Source: Carnobacterium mobile DSM 4848
Lineage (GTDB): Bacteria; Bacillota; Bacilli; Lactobacillales; Carnobacteriaceae
Length of the DNA: 64,000 nucleotides
Assembly (NCBI RefSeq): GCF_000744825.1
Contig: NZ_JQMR01000001.1
Coordinates: forward strand, 2,341,501-2,405,500
Direction of reading: 5' to 3'
Positions 49,237 through 57,076 of this stretch are shown piece after piece (within the stretch, counting starts at the first letter, position 1; each line of letters begins with the position of its first letter). Position numbers and translations under genes: made by a program. Below the pieces are notes generated by a model. The model was given only the letters and a program-made list of their open reading frames with translations. It was not told the DNA's origin and ran no database searches.

Positions 49237-50589
49237 ATGAACGTGGTGAAGTTTGGCGGAAGCTCTCTTGCTTCAGGAAGCCAGTTGAAAAAAGTACTCC
49301 AAATCATTAAAGAGGATCCAGCTCGAAAAGTTGTTGTTGTTTCAGCTCCTGGAAAGCGTTCATCTGAGGATGATAAAGTAACGGACCTCTTAATTTCGTT
49401 AGGCACAGCCGTTTTAAATAATGATGAGTATCTAGGATTTCTGCAACGTGTTATGGCCCGTTATATCAGCATAGCTGAAGAGTTAAACTTGGGTGAAGAG
49501 ATCATTAAAGAGATTCACATGGATCTGCTTGCCTTAGTTGCCGGAAATAAACAAAAGCCAGATTACTATTTAGATGCATTTAAAGCCAGTGGGGAAAACA
49601 ACAATGCGAAATTAGTTGCAGCTTACTTCAATCAAGAAGGCCTGCCGGCTCGTTACATCAATCCACAAGAAGCTGGATTATTGGTAACAGATGAGCCTGG
49701 AAATGCGCGCGTGTTATCAGAATCCTATGAAAACTTATACCAATTGCGTCAAATTGATGAGGTTATCGTTTTTCCAGGATTTTTCGGGTATACCAAGACT
49801 GGAGAAGTCTGTACGTTTTCTCGCGGCGGATCCGATATTACGGGGGCTATTTTAGCAAATGGCACCCGAGCTGCGTTATACGAAAACTTTACAGATGTTG
49901 ATGCAATTTACGCCGCGAATCCTAACGTAGTGGAAAACCCTAAGAGGATTAAGGAACTAACTTACCGTGAAATGCGAGAACTCTCTTATGCCGGTTTTAC
50001 TGTATTGCATGATGAAGCTTTGCATCCTGCATTCAAACAAGGCATCCCTGTACAGATTAAGAATACAAACAATCCCGCAGCTCCTGGAACGAGTATTTTA
50101 AAAGAACGCCATTCAGCTGATCAAGGGGTTGTAGGTATTGCTAGTTCTAACGGCTTTTGCAGTATTTATATTGAAAAATATTTGATGAACCGCGAAGTGG
50201 GATTTGGACGGCGTGTTTTAGAAATATTAGAAGATCAAGAAGTCAGCTATGAACATATGCCTTCTGGAATTGATGATCTAACCATTATTTTAAGAGACCA
50301 TCAGTTAACCGAAGAAGGCGAAGCGCATTTGCTAAATCGCTTAAAAAGCGAGCTGCAGGCGGATAGTGTTGTGATTGAACATGATATAGCTCTGATTATG
50401 ATCGTTGGCGAAGGGATGCGGCAAAAAATCGGTACCATGTCTAAAGCAGCCACAGCTTTCGCTGAAAGCAAAATCAATATTGATATGATCAACCAAGGTG
50501 CTTCAGAAGTCAGTGTAATGTTTGGAATTGGAGCCGAACAAGAAGATCTAGCCATTCAATCTTTATATCAAGCTTTTTTCGAGAAATAA
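49237..50589 (+). CDS. lysC: Aspartate kinase
   Basis: A 450-residue monofunctional aspartokinase that phosphorylates L-aspartate at the entry to lysine, threonine, methionine and diaminopimelate synthesis. The N-terminal kinase motif VVKFGGSSLASG is at residues 3-14, FPGFFGYTKTGEVCTFSRGGSDITGAI near 180-205, and ENFTDVDAIYAANP near 215-230. Two ACT domains fill about 300-450 (VSYEHMPSGIDDLTIILRDH; INIDMINQGASEVSVMFGI), predicting feedback inhibition by an amino acid. I chose the ATG at 49237, about 7 nt after AAGGAAG. No lysine riboswitch is visible upstream, and no other pathway gene is linked. Confidence 0.92.
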   Translation: MNVVKFGGSSLASGSQLKKVLQIIKEDPARKVVVVSAPGKRSSEDDKVTDLLISLGTAVLNNDEYLGFLQRVMARYISIAEELNLGEEIIKEIHMDLLALVAGNKQKPDYYLDAFKASGENNNAKLVAAYFNQEGLPARYINPQEAGLLVTDEPGNARVLSESYENLYQLRQIDEVIVFPGFFGYTKTGEVCTFSRGGSDITGAILANGTRAALYENFTDVDAIYAANPNVVENPKRIKELTYREMRELSYAGFTVLHDEALHPAFKQGIPVQIKNTNNPAAPGTSILKERHSADQGVVGIASSNGFCSIYIEKYLMNREVGFGRRVLEILEDQEVSYEHMPSGIDDLTIILRDHQLTEEGEAHLLNRLKSELQADSVVIEHDIALIMIVGEGMRQKIGTMSKAATAFAESKINIDMINQGASEVSVMFGIGAEQEDLAIQSLYQAFFEK

Positions 50590-50601
50590 CCCAATGAACC
50601 A

Positions 50602-50640
50602 AAAAGTATCTCTGACAGCGGACTGTTGGAGATACTTTTT
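50602..50640 (+). terminator. Intrinsic terminator of the aspartate kinase gene
   Basis: AAAAGTATCTC pairs with GAGATACTTTTTTT over a loop that contains an inner ACAG/CTGT stem. The second 252-bp element starts 6 bp later. Confidence 0.85.
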
Positions 50641-50646
50641 TTATTT

Positions 50647-50898
50647 GGTTCTATTATTTTTAGTGTTGGTAAGAAGAATGAGTCTATTCCACAACTTGAA
50701 ATTTTCGGAGGAATAGCGGCTCCTTGCAGCCATGTAAAGGATTCAATGCGAATTACGAAGCGGTTAGGCTTCGTTTGAGGCTTGAAAGGCTGGAGACATG
50801 TAAGGCTCCAGTCGTTCCCATGGCTCTTGCAAGCAGACGCGTAAATTCCGGAGGAAATTTCATTATTAAGCATTACCAACACGATTTGATAAAGAACC
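50647..50898 (+). repeat. 252-bp near-palindromic interspersed element, copy 2
   Basis: Same length and orientation as the copy at 44765, with eight substitutions and one compensating pair of 1-base indels. Position 72 changes from A to G and position 192 from T to C; these two bases pair in the outer stem, so the pairing is kept by a compensatory change. TTTTATTT flanks both sides directly, a possible 8-bp target duplication in AT-rich DNA. It lies between the convergent aspartate kinase and metal ATPase genes and almost reaches the stop of the latter. Confidence 0.8.
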
Positions 50899-50918
50899 TT
50901 TTATTTATAGCGAGAGTG

Positions 50919-52829
50919 TTACCTATCAAGATTTTTTGCAGTTGGATCAATTGAAGCTGACGGGCTTCGAAGCAGCCTTAAGCCATTGAGAATAACTAAA
51001 ATGGTACTTCCTTCATGTCCGACAACACCTAAAGGTAAATTGATAACTTGGAAAAGGTTGCTGAAAATCAAAAGGATGATGACACTAATAGCAAAAACAA
51101 TATTTTGCAACGTAATTTTTTTTAAGCGGTTAGACAATTGGTGACTATAAGACAATTGCGCAAGTTCATTTTTCATCAAAACAACATCTGCCACATCGAT
51201 TGCAATATCTGTACCTGCCCCCATCGCAATACCGATTGAAGCATTCGCAAGCGCAGGAGCGTCATTGATCCCATCTCCAACCATTGCAATCGTTCCGTAT
51301 TGCTCTTTTAACTGCTTGATAATTTGAGCCTTTTCGTCTGGTAAACAATTGGCTTTCACTTCGTCGATCTCTAACTGTTTTCCGATTGCTTCTCCAGTTG
51401 CCATATGATCACCAGTCAACATAATAGTATAAACGCCTTGAGATTTGAAATAGCGGATCATTTCTTTAGCCTCTTTTTTTGGAATATCTTGCAGTCCAAA
51501 ATAAGCAACGAGTTGATCGTTTCGGCTAACGTAAATAACTGTTTTTCCTTCTTTTTGGATTTTTTCAGCATCCGTGCTAAAAGTTGCAGTTTCAGTAGAT
51601 TTCACTACATATTCTTTTTTTCCAATTTTCCATTGGCTTCCAAAGGCTGTTCCTGATAACCCATATCCAGTTAAATCATTCACATCTTCCATCATAAATG
51701 ATGGATGGCCTTGATCTTCAAAAGCTAGTACGATTGCTTTAGCTATCGGGTGAGTAGACATTTTTTCTAAAGCTGTACAAACCATCTGAATCTTTTTTTC
51801 ATCTTCTCCAGCTTTAAAAAAAGCATCTGTCATAACAAGTTTTCCTGAAGTCAATGTTCCAGTTTTATCAAAGGCAATCGCTTTAATAAGACCAAAATTT
51901 TCAAGATATGCACCGCCTTTGAATAAGATCCCTTTTTTTGCTCCATTAGAAATAGCAGAAAGTGTTGCTGGAACAGCAGAAGCAACTAAAGCGCAAGGTG
52001 AAGCAACAGTTAATAAAACCATTCCTCTATAAAAGGATTCATTCCAACTCCACTGCAGAATAAAATAAAAGAAGGCAATCATAACCGGGACAGAAATAAG
52101 AACGATAGCAACATATTTATTTTCGATTTTTTCAATCATAGTGGCTGTTTTTGAAGGAGTACTTTGCGCTTCGTCGACCATTCTGAGGATTTTAGCAAAA
52201 AGAGTATCCGAACTGTCTTTGGCAACTTGCATAGTAAAAGCTTCAGCTAAATTGATGGTTCCGCCAATCACTTCATCTCCTGCTATTTTCTCTATTGGAA
52301 GAGTTTCGCCTGAAACGGCCGATTCGTCGATCAATCCATTCCCTGTTAAAATAACTCCGTCAATTGGTATGCTGGCTCCTTTTGGAACGAGTAATTTATC
52401 GCCAATTTTTAATGAATTGGTTGGTACTTCTATTATGGCATCCTCTTTTTGAATCAATAGCGCATTTTCAGGCGTCAAATTCATCAAACCGGTGATTGCT
52501 TTCGTGCTTTTATTGGTAGCATATACTTCAAGCGAACCGCTAAGCGAAAAAATAAAAATCAATAAAGCTCCTTCCATCCAGTACCCAATAAGAGAAGCTC
52601 CGACAGCAGCTAAAATCATTAAAATATCGACATTCAGTTTTTTATTTTCGACAGTATCTTTCAGGCCTTCTTTAGCTTGATAAAATCCGCCAATAATAAA
52701 GGATAAAATATAAAATAGAGGTGCAATACGAACATAAGTATGTAACGATAAAAAGATACCTAAAATAATTAAACATCCGCTTAAAATGGTTGCCATCATC
52801 GGTTTGTTTTCTTTAAATAAAGTTTTCAT
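50919..52829 (-). CDS. P1B-4-type heavy-metal translocating ATPase
   Basis: A 636-residue efflux ATPase with no N-terminal metal-binding domain. The membrane motif is SPC (VASPCALVASAVP, about residue 280) rather than CPC, which marks the P1B-4 group (Co, Zn or Fe efflux). The phosphorylation site is DKTGTLTSGK (about 321), with TGES-like SGET near 145, HPIAKAIV, and GDGINDAPALANASIGIAMG near 540-560. Similar SPC ATPases include PfeT of B. subtilis and FrvA of Listeria, which export Fe(II) and are controlled by PerR/Fur. A Fur/PerR-like box stands in the promoter here, so iron efflux is the favoured but unproven role. AAAGGAGC precedes the ATG. Confidence 0.88.
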   Translation of the reverse strand: MKTLFKENKPMMATILSGCLIILGIFLSLHTYVRIAPLFYILSFIIGGFYQAKEGLKDTVENKKLNVDILMILAAVGASLIGYWMEGALLIFIFSLSGSLEVYATNKSTKAITGLMNLTPENALLIQKEDAIIEVPTNSLKIGDKLLVPKGASIPIDGVILTGNGLIDESAVSGETLPIEKIAGDEVIGGTINLAEAFTMQVAKDSSDTLFAKILRMVDEAQSTPSKTATMIEKIENKYVAIVLISVPVMIAFFYFILQWSWNESFYRGMVLLTVASPCALVASAVPATLSAISNGAKKGILFKGGAYLENFGLIKAIAFDKTGTLTSGKLVMTDAFFKAGEDEKKIQMVCTALEKMSTHPIAKAIVLAFEDQGHPSFMMEDVNDLTGYGLSGTAFGSQWKIGKKEYVVKSTETATFSTDAEKIQKEGKTVIYVSRNDQLVAYFGLQDIPKKEAKEMIRYFKSQGVYTIMLTGDHMATGEAIGKQLEIDEVKANCLPDEKAQIIKQLKEQYGTIAMVGDGINDAPALANASIGIAMGAGTDIAIDVADVVLMKNELAQLSYSHQLSNRLKKITLQNIVFAISVIILLIFSNLFQVINLPLGVVGHEGSTILVILNGLRLLRSPSASIDPTAKNLDR

Positions 52830-52900
52830 TTCTCTCAGCTCCTTTTCAAATCAACCGTTAAGTGGTTCTTGTCTTTATAATAACACACTTATTTATTAAA

Positions 52901-52915
52901 TGATAATGATTATTA
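52901..52915. promoter_or_regulatory. Fur/PerR-like operator of the metal ATPase gene
   Basis: TGATAATGATTATTA is a 7-1-7 palindrome that matches TGATAATnATTATCA except at one base and is close to the PerR box TTATAATnATTATAA. On the minus strand it lies next to a TTATCA...TTATTA promoter candidate with a 17-bp spacer, overlapping the -35, 72-86 bp before the start codon. Confidence 0.7.
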
Positions 52916-52948
52916 AGAAACAACCAATTTTATTTAACTGAAAAATAA

Positions 52949-52991
52949 AAACGATTAAGAAAACTGAAGAACTCAATTTTCTTAATCGTTT
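52949..52991 (-). terminator. Intrinsic terminator of the decayed phosphatase gene
   Basis: A perfect 15-bp stem (AAACGATTAAGAAAA with TTTTCTTAATCGTTT) over a 13-nt loop. It lies 9 bp past the stop codon of the histidine-phosphatase remnant on the minus strand and is the only sign that a functional transcript once ended here. Confidence 0.7.
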
Positions 52992-52999
52992 AATAGCCA

Positions 53000-53270
53000 T
53001 TAATGCAAATGCCCGGTTTGGTTCCAAGAGTCTAATGAGAAAGACTTGTTTTGGTAATGCAAGACTGAAATACTGGTATTTTCTAAAGGCGTCTGAGAAC
53101 GAATAGCTTAAAGTTCTTTCCTTAACAAAGAGGAAAGGGTCGCTGTTGTTGTAATGCTATGACCTACGAATAATAAATCCTGATCTGGAAACTGCTTGAT
53201 CGTCTCCTTCTTTAAAATATAATTTCATTTTATCATAGAAAAATTCTGGTTCATAGAAATGAATGCGCTT
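53000..53270 (-). pseudogene. Decayed histidine phosphatase (phosphoglycerate mutase-like) gene, 3' part
   Basis: Translation of the minus strand gives KETIKQFPDQDLLFVGHSIT (second active-site His in the GHS motif), TTATLSSLLRKEL, a TAA stop, then in the same frame ENTSISVLHYQNKSF and SLDSWNQTGHLH with a final stop. This is the C-terminal half of a histidine phosphatase. Just upstream, RIHFYEPEFFYDKMKLYFKE fits the preceding part of the family but is in another frame. An N-terminal RHG motif is not found. So the gene carries at least one stop, one frameshift and a 5' loss. The remnant fills most of an otherwise empty 650-bp gap. Confidence 0.7.
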
Positions 53271-53407
53271 GTTTTCTTAGAGTACAGCAGAATTGCGGCT
53301 CTATAAAGGAACCTTTAAAATAGTTAGCAGCCTTTTTTTTCTTATTAAATAAAGAGTTTTTTTGATTCGAAGGTAAGTGGATAGGAAAGGTAATTTTAAA
53401 AAAATAA

Positions 53408-53426
53408 CTTGAAATAATATTTCAAG
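53408..53426. promoter_or_regulatory. Palindromic operator over the -35 of the MurNAc operon (probable MurR site)
   Basis: CTTGAAAT and ATTTCAAG flank the 3-nt centre AAT, a perfect palindrome. GAAAT...ATTTC symmetry is typical of sites bound by RpiR-family sugar-phosphate regulators. It covers the -35 box of the mupG promoter, and an RpiR-type regulator is encoded at the end of the same cluster. Confidence 0.65.
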
Positions 53427-53436
53427 ATGGTATAAT
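53409..53436 (+). promoter_or_regulatory. Promoter of the mupG-murQ-murP operon
   Basis: TTGAAA, 16-bp spacer, TATAAT, 41 bp before the GTG start. The -35 lies within the palindromic operator. Confidence 0.75.
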
Positions 53437-53447
53437 GTGTTTATCAG

Positions 53448-53463
53448 ATAAAAACGATTACAT
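53448..53463. promoter_or_regulatory. cre-like site in the mupG leader
   Basis: ATAAAAACGATTACAT has one mismatch to WTGNAARCGNWWWCAW. It begins 11 bp after the -10, so a bound CcpA would block initiation or early elongation. It ends directly before the GGAGGAGGG ribosome site. Confidence 0.5.
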
Positions 53464-53477
53464 GGAGGAGGGATTTT

Positions 53478-54542
53478 GTGTTAGGTACTTCAGTCTTTCT
53501 TGGAGAAGATCTTAACGAAGAACTGCGAGAAAGTCTAGTTTCAATGAAAAAACACGGATTTACAGGGATTTTTTCATCTTTACATATCCCGGAAGATGAC
53601 AGCTCGCATTACTTGAGACGACTAACGACATTAGGAAAGTGGGCCAAGGAACTAGAAATGGAAGTCATGGTAGATATTTCAGGTTCTGCATTAACAAAAA
53701 TTGGGTTATCCTTTGAAAAGCCACAGGAAATTTTAGCCACCGGGATAACAGGGCTCAGAATAGACTATGGCATCAGCAATGAAGTTGTTGCGGAATTGTC
53801 CCATGTTATGAAAGTTTCTTTGAATGCCAGTACCATTACAGATAAAGATGTAGCTGAATTAACCAGTGCCGGGGCGCATTTTGAACATTTGGAGGCGTGG
53901 CACAATTATTATCCTAGACCTGAAACAGGATTAGGTAAAGTAGATTTTATCAAAAAAAATAAATGGTTGCAGCAACTAGGGTTTCGTGTAATGGCTTTTG
54001 TTCCTGGAGACAATGAACTAAGAGGTCCGCTCTTTGAAGGCTTGCCCACACTTGAAAAACATCGTTATGAACATCCGTTAGCTGCTGCTATTGAATTATT
54101 CACTGATTGCTTAATTGAAGACGTTTACATTGGCGATCCCGGTTTAAAGAAGAAAACCCAACAGCAGTTTGCGTCCTATTTTGAAAAAAATCAATTGCTG
54201 TTATTTGCTGAACCAGAACAGCAATCAGCTTATGCTCAGTCAGTAATGGGAGTACATCAAAACCGATGGGATGCGGCGCGAGACGTTATCCGCAGTGCCG
54301 CTGCACGGTTCAAAGAAATAGGAGATATTATTCCTGAATCTCCTTTGTCCCGAACAAAAGGCAGTATCACGCTGGATAATCAATTATATGGACGCTACAT
54401 GGGGGAAACTCAAATTTGCTTAACTGATTTGCCTCCAGATAAAAAAGTAAATGTAGTTGCTCGAATCATTTCAGAAGATCGTTCGTTGTTGGAATGGTGC
54501 AAAGCCGGCCAGCCGTTCGAAATTCAAGTAAATAAAAAGTAA
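53478..54542 (+). CDS. mupG: MupG family TIM-barrel protein, 6-phospho-N-acetylmuramidase
   Basis: A 354-residue protein of the former DUF871 family. In S. aureus MupG splits MurNAc-6-phosphate-GlcNAc, the disaccharide from cell-wall turnover, into MurNAc-6P and GlcNAc. Visible blocks are LGTSVFLGEDLNEELRESLV at the start, GFTGIFSSLHIPEDD near 30, GLRIDYGISNE near 95, LEAWHNYYPRPETGL near 139-153, RGPLFEGLPTLEKHR near 190, and a C-terminal cyclophilin-like domain. The start is GTG behind GGAGGAGGG. It opens the MurNAc recycling operon, exactly the context expected; murQ follows 16 bp later. Confidence 0.88.
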   Translation: MLGTSVFLGEDLNEELRESLVSMKKHGFTGIFSSLHIPEDDSSHYLRRLTTLGKWAKELEMEVMVDISGSALTKIGLSFEKPQEILATGITGLRIDYGISNEVVAELSHVMKVSLNASTITDKDVAELTSAGAHFEHLEAWHNYYPRPETGLGKVDFIKKNKWLQQLGFRVMAFVPGDNELRGPLFEGLPTLEKHRYEHPLAAAIELFTDCLIEDVYIGDPGLKKKTQQQFASYFEKNQLLLFAEPEQQSAYAQSVMGVHQNRWDAARDVIRSAAARFKEIGDIIPESPLSRTKGSITLDNQLYGRYMGETQICLTDLPPDKKVNVVARIISEDRSLLEWCKAGQPFEIQVNKK

Positions 54543-54558
54543 AAGAGGAGTTTATCAA

Positions 54559-55446
54559 ATGAATTTAGAAAAATTAGCTACAGAAACAAGGAACCAACAA
54601 ACGATGCACCTAGATGAGTTATCAGTAACAGAAATGATGCAAGTTATGAACCAAGAAGATCAAACGGTTGCAGCTAAAGTAGCAGCTGAAATTCCACAAA
54701 TTACTAAAGTAGTAGAAGCTATTATAAAATCATTTAATCAAGAAGGACGTTTAATCTATATGGGTGCCGGAACAAGCGGCCGCTTAGGTGTACTGGATGC
54801 AGCTGAATGTGTGCCGACTTTCAGTGTAGATCCCAGTATGGTACAAGGGTTGATTGCAGGCGGAATGAAAGCGATGACAGTAGCTGTGGAAGGTGCTGAA
54901 GATTCAAAAGAACTTGGCGAAACAGATTTGAAAGCGATTGAATTAACGGATAAAGACATTGTAGTTGGAATTGCAGCCAGTGGTCGTACGCCTTATGTAA
55001 TTGGTGGCTTAGAGTATGCTAAAAAAGTTGGAGCTGCGACTGCTACAATAGCATGTAATAAAAACGCTGAAATCAGCCAATACGCAGCACTTCCAATTGA
55101 GGTGGAAGTAGGTCCAGAAATATTAACAGGATCGACACGGTTGAAATCAGGTACAGCGCAAAAATTAGTTTTAAATATGTTATCTACTGGCTCAATGATC
55201 GGTATTGGGAAAGTTTATCAAAACTTAATGGTTGATGTAAAACCATCAAATAAAAAGTTGGAAGAACGGTCAAAACGCATCATTATGGAGGCAACAGATT
55301 GTTCTTATGAAGAAGCAAGCAAAGCCTTTGAACAGGCAGAACAGCAAGTGAAATTAGCTATCGTGATGATATTGACTCACTCATCTAAAGAAGATGCAGC
55401 CAAAAAATTGACCGAAGCAAAAGGCTTTATCCGTAAAACTATTTAG
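54559..55446 (+). CDS. murQ: N-acetylmuramic acid 6-phosphate etherase
   Basis: A 295-residue SIS-domain enzyme that cleaves the lactyl ether of MurNAc-6P to give GlcNAc-6P and D-lactate. Signatures: YMGAGTSGRLGVLDAAECVPTF near residues 72-93, AVEGAEDSKELGE near 111, GIAASGRTPYVIGGLEYA near 137-154 and TGSTRLKSGTAQKLVLNMLST near 193-213. A C-terminal helical domain (CSYEEASKAFEQAEQQVKLAIVM) follows. AGAGGAG precedes the ATG. It works on the products of MupG and MurP, whose genes flank it. Confidence 0.95.
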   Translation: MNLEKLATETRNQQTMHLDELSVTEMMQVMNQEDQTVAAKVAAEIPQITKVVEAIIKSFNQEGRLIYMGAGTSGRLGVLDAAECVPTFSVDPSMVQGLIAGGMKAMTVAVEGAEDSKELGETDLKAIELTDKDIVVGIAASGRTPYVIGGLEYAKKVGAATATIACNKNAEISQYAALPIEVEVGPEILTGSTRLKSGTAQKLVLNMLSTGSMIGIGKVYQNLMVDVKPSNKKLEERSKRIIMEATDCSYEEASKAFEQAEQQVKLAIVMILTHSSKEDAAKKLTEAKGFIRKTI

Positions 55447-55481
55447 CGAGATGAAAAGATAAAAATTAGGAGGTTGTAAAA

Positions 55482-56954
55482 ATGGCTGAAACAAAAGAAC
55501 AGCGCTTAGCGAGAGAAATCTATGCACAAGTAGGCGGTATGGGAAATGTCAATAAAGTTATTCATTGTATGACACGGGTACGAATGGACATCAAAGATCC
55601 TGCAGCAGTTGATATAGTAGGATTAAAGAAAATTGATGGAGTATTGGGCGTAGTTGAAGAAGAAACCCTTCAAGTTGTTTTAGGCCCTGGTATTGTAAAC
55701 AAAGTAGCAAAAGAAATGGTGAAAATGGCTGGAGTAGGGCTTGGAGAAACCATACCTGTCCCAGCCGCCGCAGCGACAGGCGGATCAACGAGCGGTCGTG
55801 AAGAAGCTGAGAGAAGAGCGGCCATAACAAAAGCCGATCAAAAGAAAAAAAATAATACTCCCTTTAAGCGTGCTTTAAAATCGATCGCCAATATCTTTGT
55901 TCCTTTGATTCCTGCGTTTGTAGGAGCCGGTATTATTGGCGGGATCGCATCAGTTTTACAAAATATGCTTACAGCCGGAACATTAAGCGGAGAATCTTGG
56001 GTCACAATTGTTCTGGTATTAAATATTATTAAAAATGGATTGTTTGGCTTTTTAAATATTTATGTTGGGATCAACGCAGCTAAGGTCTTTGGAGCTACTG
56101 AAGGGTTAGGTGGTGTTGTAGCCGGTATTGTTTACCTAAGTGGTATGACTCCTGAAATGCCCTTGCCAAATATCTTTACCGGTGGGGACTTAGCAGCTGG
56201 GCAAGGCGGAATCATCGGTGTAGTTTTTGCTGTCTTCCTATTGTCTATTGTTGAAAAAGCTTTACGTAAAGTAGTACCTGACGCTATTGACGTTATTGTA
56301 ACACCGACTATTTCATTGTTGCTTATCGGACTAGTGACGATTTTCTTGATTATGCCGATTGCAGGCGTGATCTCTTCAAGTTTAGTAGGAGCTATCACTT
56401 GGGTCTTAAATGTTGGCGGAGCATTTGCCGGTTTTATTCTTGGACTGTTCTTCTTGCCAATGGTGATGTTTGGATTGCATCAAGTCTTGACTCCAATCCA
56501 TATTGAAATGATTGCGTCACAAGGCATGACTTTGCTGTTACCTATTTTAGCTATGGCAGGCGGCGGACAAGTTGGTGCATCTTTAGCGCTTTGGGTAAAA
56601 TGCCGTAAAAATAAACAATTAACCAATATGATCAAAGGTTCATTGCCAGTTGGGATCTTAGGAATCGGCGAACCCTTGATTTACGCGGTTACTTTGCCAT
56701 TAGGTCGTCCCTTTATCACAGCTTGTATTGGTGGTGGTATCGGTGGAGCAGTCATTGGAGGCATTGGCGGTATTGGTGCTACTGCAATCGGGCCTTCAGG
56801 TGTTGCCTTGATTCCATTGATCTTCGGTCATATGTGGTGGGGGTATGTGTTAGGGTTATTAGCTGCTTATGCCGGTGGGTTTATTGTCACTTACTTCTTT
56901 GGCGTACCAAAAGAAGCTATGGAACCGACTGAATTGCCTTCAACTGAAGAATAA
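55482..56954 (+). CDS. murP: PTS MurNAc transporter, EIIBC
   Basis: A 490-residue PTS permease. The IIB domain is at about 1-90 with the phosphorylated cysteine at about residue 29 ([10 protein letters not shown]). A Ser/Gly/Ala-rich linker leads to a IIC domain with about ten helices from residue 125 on ([45 protein letters not shown]). There is no IIA domain, as in other MurP proteins, so a glucose-type EIIA must donate the phosphate. A crr-like EIIA gene lies 5.5 kb downstream. In context it imports MurNAc or the MurNAc-GlcNAc disaccharide as the 6-phosphate. TAGGAGG precedes the ATG. Confidence 0.9.
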   Translation: MAETKEQRLAREIYAQVGGMGNVNKVIHCMTRVRMDIKDPAAVDIVGLKKIDGVLGVVEEETLQVVLGPGIVNKVAKEMVKMAGVGLGETIPVPAAAATGGSTSGREEAERRAAITKADQKKKNNTPFKRALKSIANIFVPLIPAFVGAGIIGGIASVLQNMLTAGTLSGESWVTIVLVLNIIKNGLFGFLNIYVGINAAKVFGATEGLGGVVAGIVYLSGMTPEMPLPNIFTGGDLAAGQGGIIGVVFAVFLLSIVEKALRKVVPDAIDVIVTPTISLLLIGLVTIFLIMPIAGVISSSLVGAITWVLNVGGAFAGFILGLFFLPMVMFGLHQVLTPIHIEMIASQGMTLLLPILAMAGGGQVGASLALWVKCRKNKQLTNMIKGSLPVGILGIGEPLIYAVTLPLGRPFITACIGGGIGGAVIGGIGGIGATAIGPSGVALIPLIFGHMWWGYVLGLLAAYAGGFIVTYFFGVPKEAMEPTELPSTEE

Positions 56955-56967
56955 TCTCCCTAGAGGA

Positions 56968-56997
56968 TTGACCTAATCGAAAGAAATACTGTAAAAT
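56968..56997 (+). promoter_or_regulatory. Possible promoter upstream of the murP-murR terminator
   Basis: TTGACC, 18-bp spacer, TAAAAT. A transcript starting here would run at once into the hairpin at 57015-57050, so murR could be governed by partial termination. Confidence 0.35.
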
Positions 56998-57014
56998 AAG
57001 TAAATTGAATGATC

Positions 57015-57056
57015 AATAGGCCTCTAAATCTATTCATTTAGAGGCCTATTATTTTT
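57015..57056 (+). terminator. Hairpin terminator between murP and murR
   Basis: A perfect 15-bp stem (AATAGGCCTCTAAAT with ATTTAGAGGCCTATT) over a 6-nt loop, followed by the short run ATTTTTAG. It would reduce read-through from murP into murR. Confidence 0.8.
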
Positions 57057-57076
57057 AGCTGAAAAGGAGTTTGTCT

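Noticed and set aside
50568-50882. Reverse-strand ORF of 104 codons across palindromic element copy 2
   Set aside because: Same reasoning; it overlaps the lysC terminator and stop codon and has no ribosome site.
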